From: an uncultured Altererythrobacter sp.
GTDB taxonomy: Bacteria > Pseudomonadota > Alphaproteobacteria > Sphingomonadales > Sphingomonadaceae
DNA: 7,083 nt
Reading direction: 5' to 3'
NCBI GenBank assembly: GCA_946886175.1
Contig: CAMPIA010000063.1
Location: forward strand, 1-7,083
Each line of letters begins with the position of its first letter. Position 1 is the stretch's first letter. This document shows, in pieces, positions 6,776 through 7,083 of this stretch. The notes beneath the pieces are model-generated. The model saw nothing but the letters and a program-made list of their open reading frames with translations. It was not told where the DNA came from and made no database searches. The translations under genes were made by a program, and so were the position numbers.

Positions 6776-7083
6776 CTACTCGCCCTTGATCGAGCCCGGC
6801 TCGTTGGCGAGAATCCCGACCACCTGCGTCCACACCGCGACGTTCTGGCGCAGTTGCACCGGATCGACCTTGTCGAGCGTGTCGTCGGGCGTGTGGTGCA
6901 GGTCGAAATAGCGCGTGCCGTCCTGCTGCAGGTCGATGATCGCGGCTTCCTGATCGCGTGCGATGTTGATATCCGCCCCGCCGGTGGCGACGCCCGTGCC
7001 GTTCGAGACGCCGAACCGCGCGACCGCCGCGGCGATCTTCGCGTGCAGATCGGGATTGCTCTCGCGGAAGTTGCTCATGAACT
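6776..7083 (-). CDS. M28-family zinc aminopeptidase, C-terminal part (5' end outside window)
   Basis: The visible 102 codons end at TAG (6776-6778). The frame remains open past the window edge, with a Phe codon preceding the first visible Met at 7078, so that Met is internal and the gene is partial. The fragment carries GGADINIARDQEAAIIDLQQDGTRYFDLHHTPDDTLDKVDP. In M28 peptidases (for example Vibrio aminopeptidase, IHTTQDTL) the His of HTxxDTL is a zinc ligand; it corresponds to the second His of the HH pair here (codon 6893-6895). The DGTRYFD lead-in is typical of the periplasmic or secreted proteobacterial members. The N-terminal signal and the other zinc ligands are not in view. It is convergent with the MATE gene and probably functionally unrelated to it. 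Confidence 0.88.
   Translation of the reverse strand, partial: FMSNFRESNPDLHAKIAAAVARFGVSNGTGVATGGADINIARDQEAAIIDLQQDGTRYFDLHHTPDDTLDKVDPVQLRQNVAVWTQVVGILANEPGSIKGE

Overview
GC-rich DNA (roughly two-thirds G+C, strong G/C bias at third codon positions, hence many long mirror frames) from what looks like an alphaproteobacterial chromosome. The protein families, the DUF2336/PAS-like kinase architecture and the style of the tRNA genes fit Sphingomonadales, possibly Erythrobacteraceae. That placement is inferred from remembered family resemblance, not from a search.

Layout. (1) 109-2849, plus strand: a soluble histidine-kinase-like protein with an intact phospho-acceptor H-box but a badly eroded ATP-binding domain. 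It is followed 32 nt later by a polysaccharide deacetylase-like protein resembling the WalW group. The two are probably co-transcribed. (2) 2850-3171: an RNA and intergenic segment. It holds an 8-bp hairpin, tRNA-Ile2 (CAU anticodon, read with lysidine), tRNA-Pro (UGG), a nested inverted repeat just after the proline tRNA, and a small hairpin downstream of marR. (3) 3172-6769: a divergent regulator/transport unit. A MarR-type repressor (minus strand) faces a CLC chloride channel/transporter with CBS domains (plus strand), which is followed after 25 nt by a MATE-family exporter. A palindromic AT-rich site, the probable MarR operator, lies in the 66-nt gap between the regulator and the CLC gene. 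(4) 6776-7083, minus strand: the C-terminal end of an M28-family zinc aminopeptidase, convergent with the MATE gene and cut by the window edge.

How the parts may work together. The MarR-CLC-MATE block reads as one regulated membrane-transport module: the repressor controls itself and the CLC-MATE operon through the shared palindrome. The kinase-deacetylase pair may link signalling to an envelope-polysaccharide step, but no glycosyltransferases are visible here.

No clearly new defence system, CRISPR array, insertion sequence or phage gene is visible. The items most worth a second look are the kinase that seems unable to bind ATP, the CLC protein with changed selectivity and proton-path residues, the MarR operator, and the inverted repeat with a short duplication of the tRNA-Pro 3' end.
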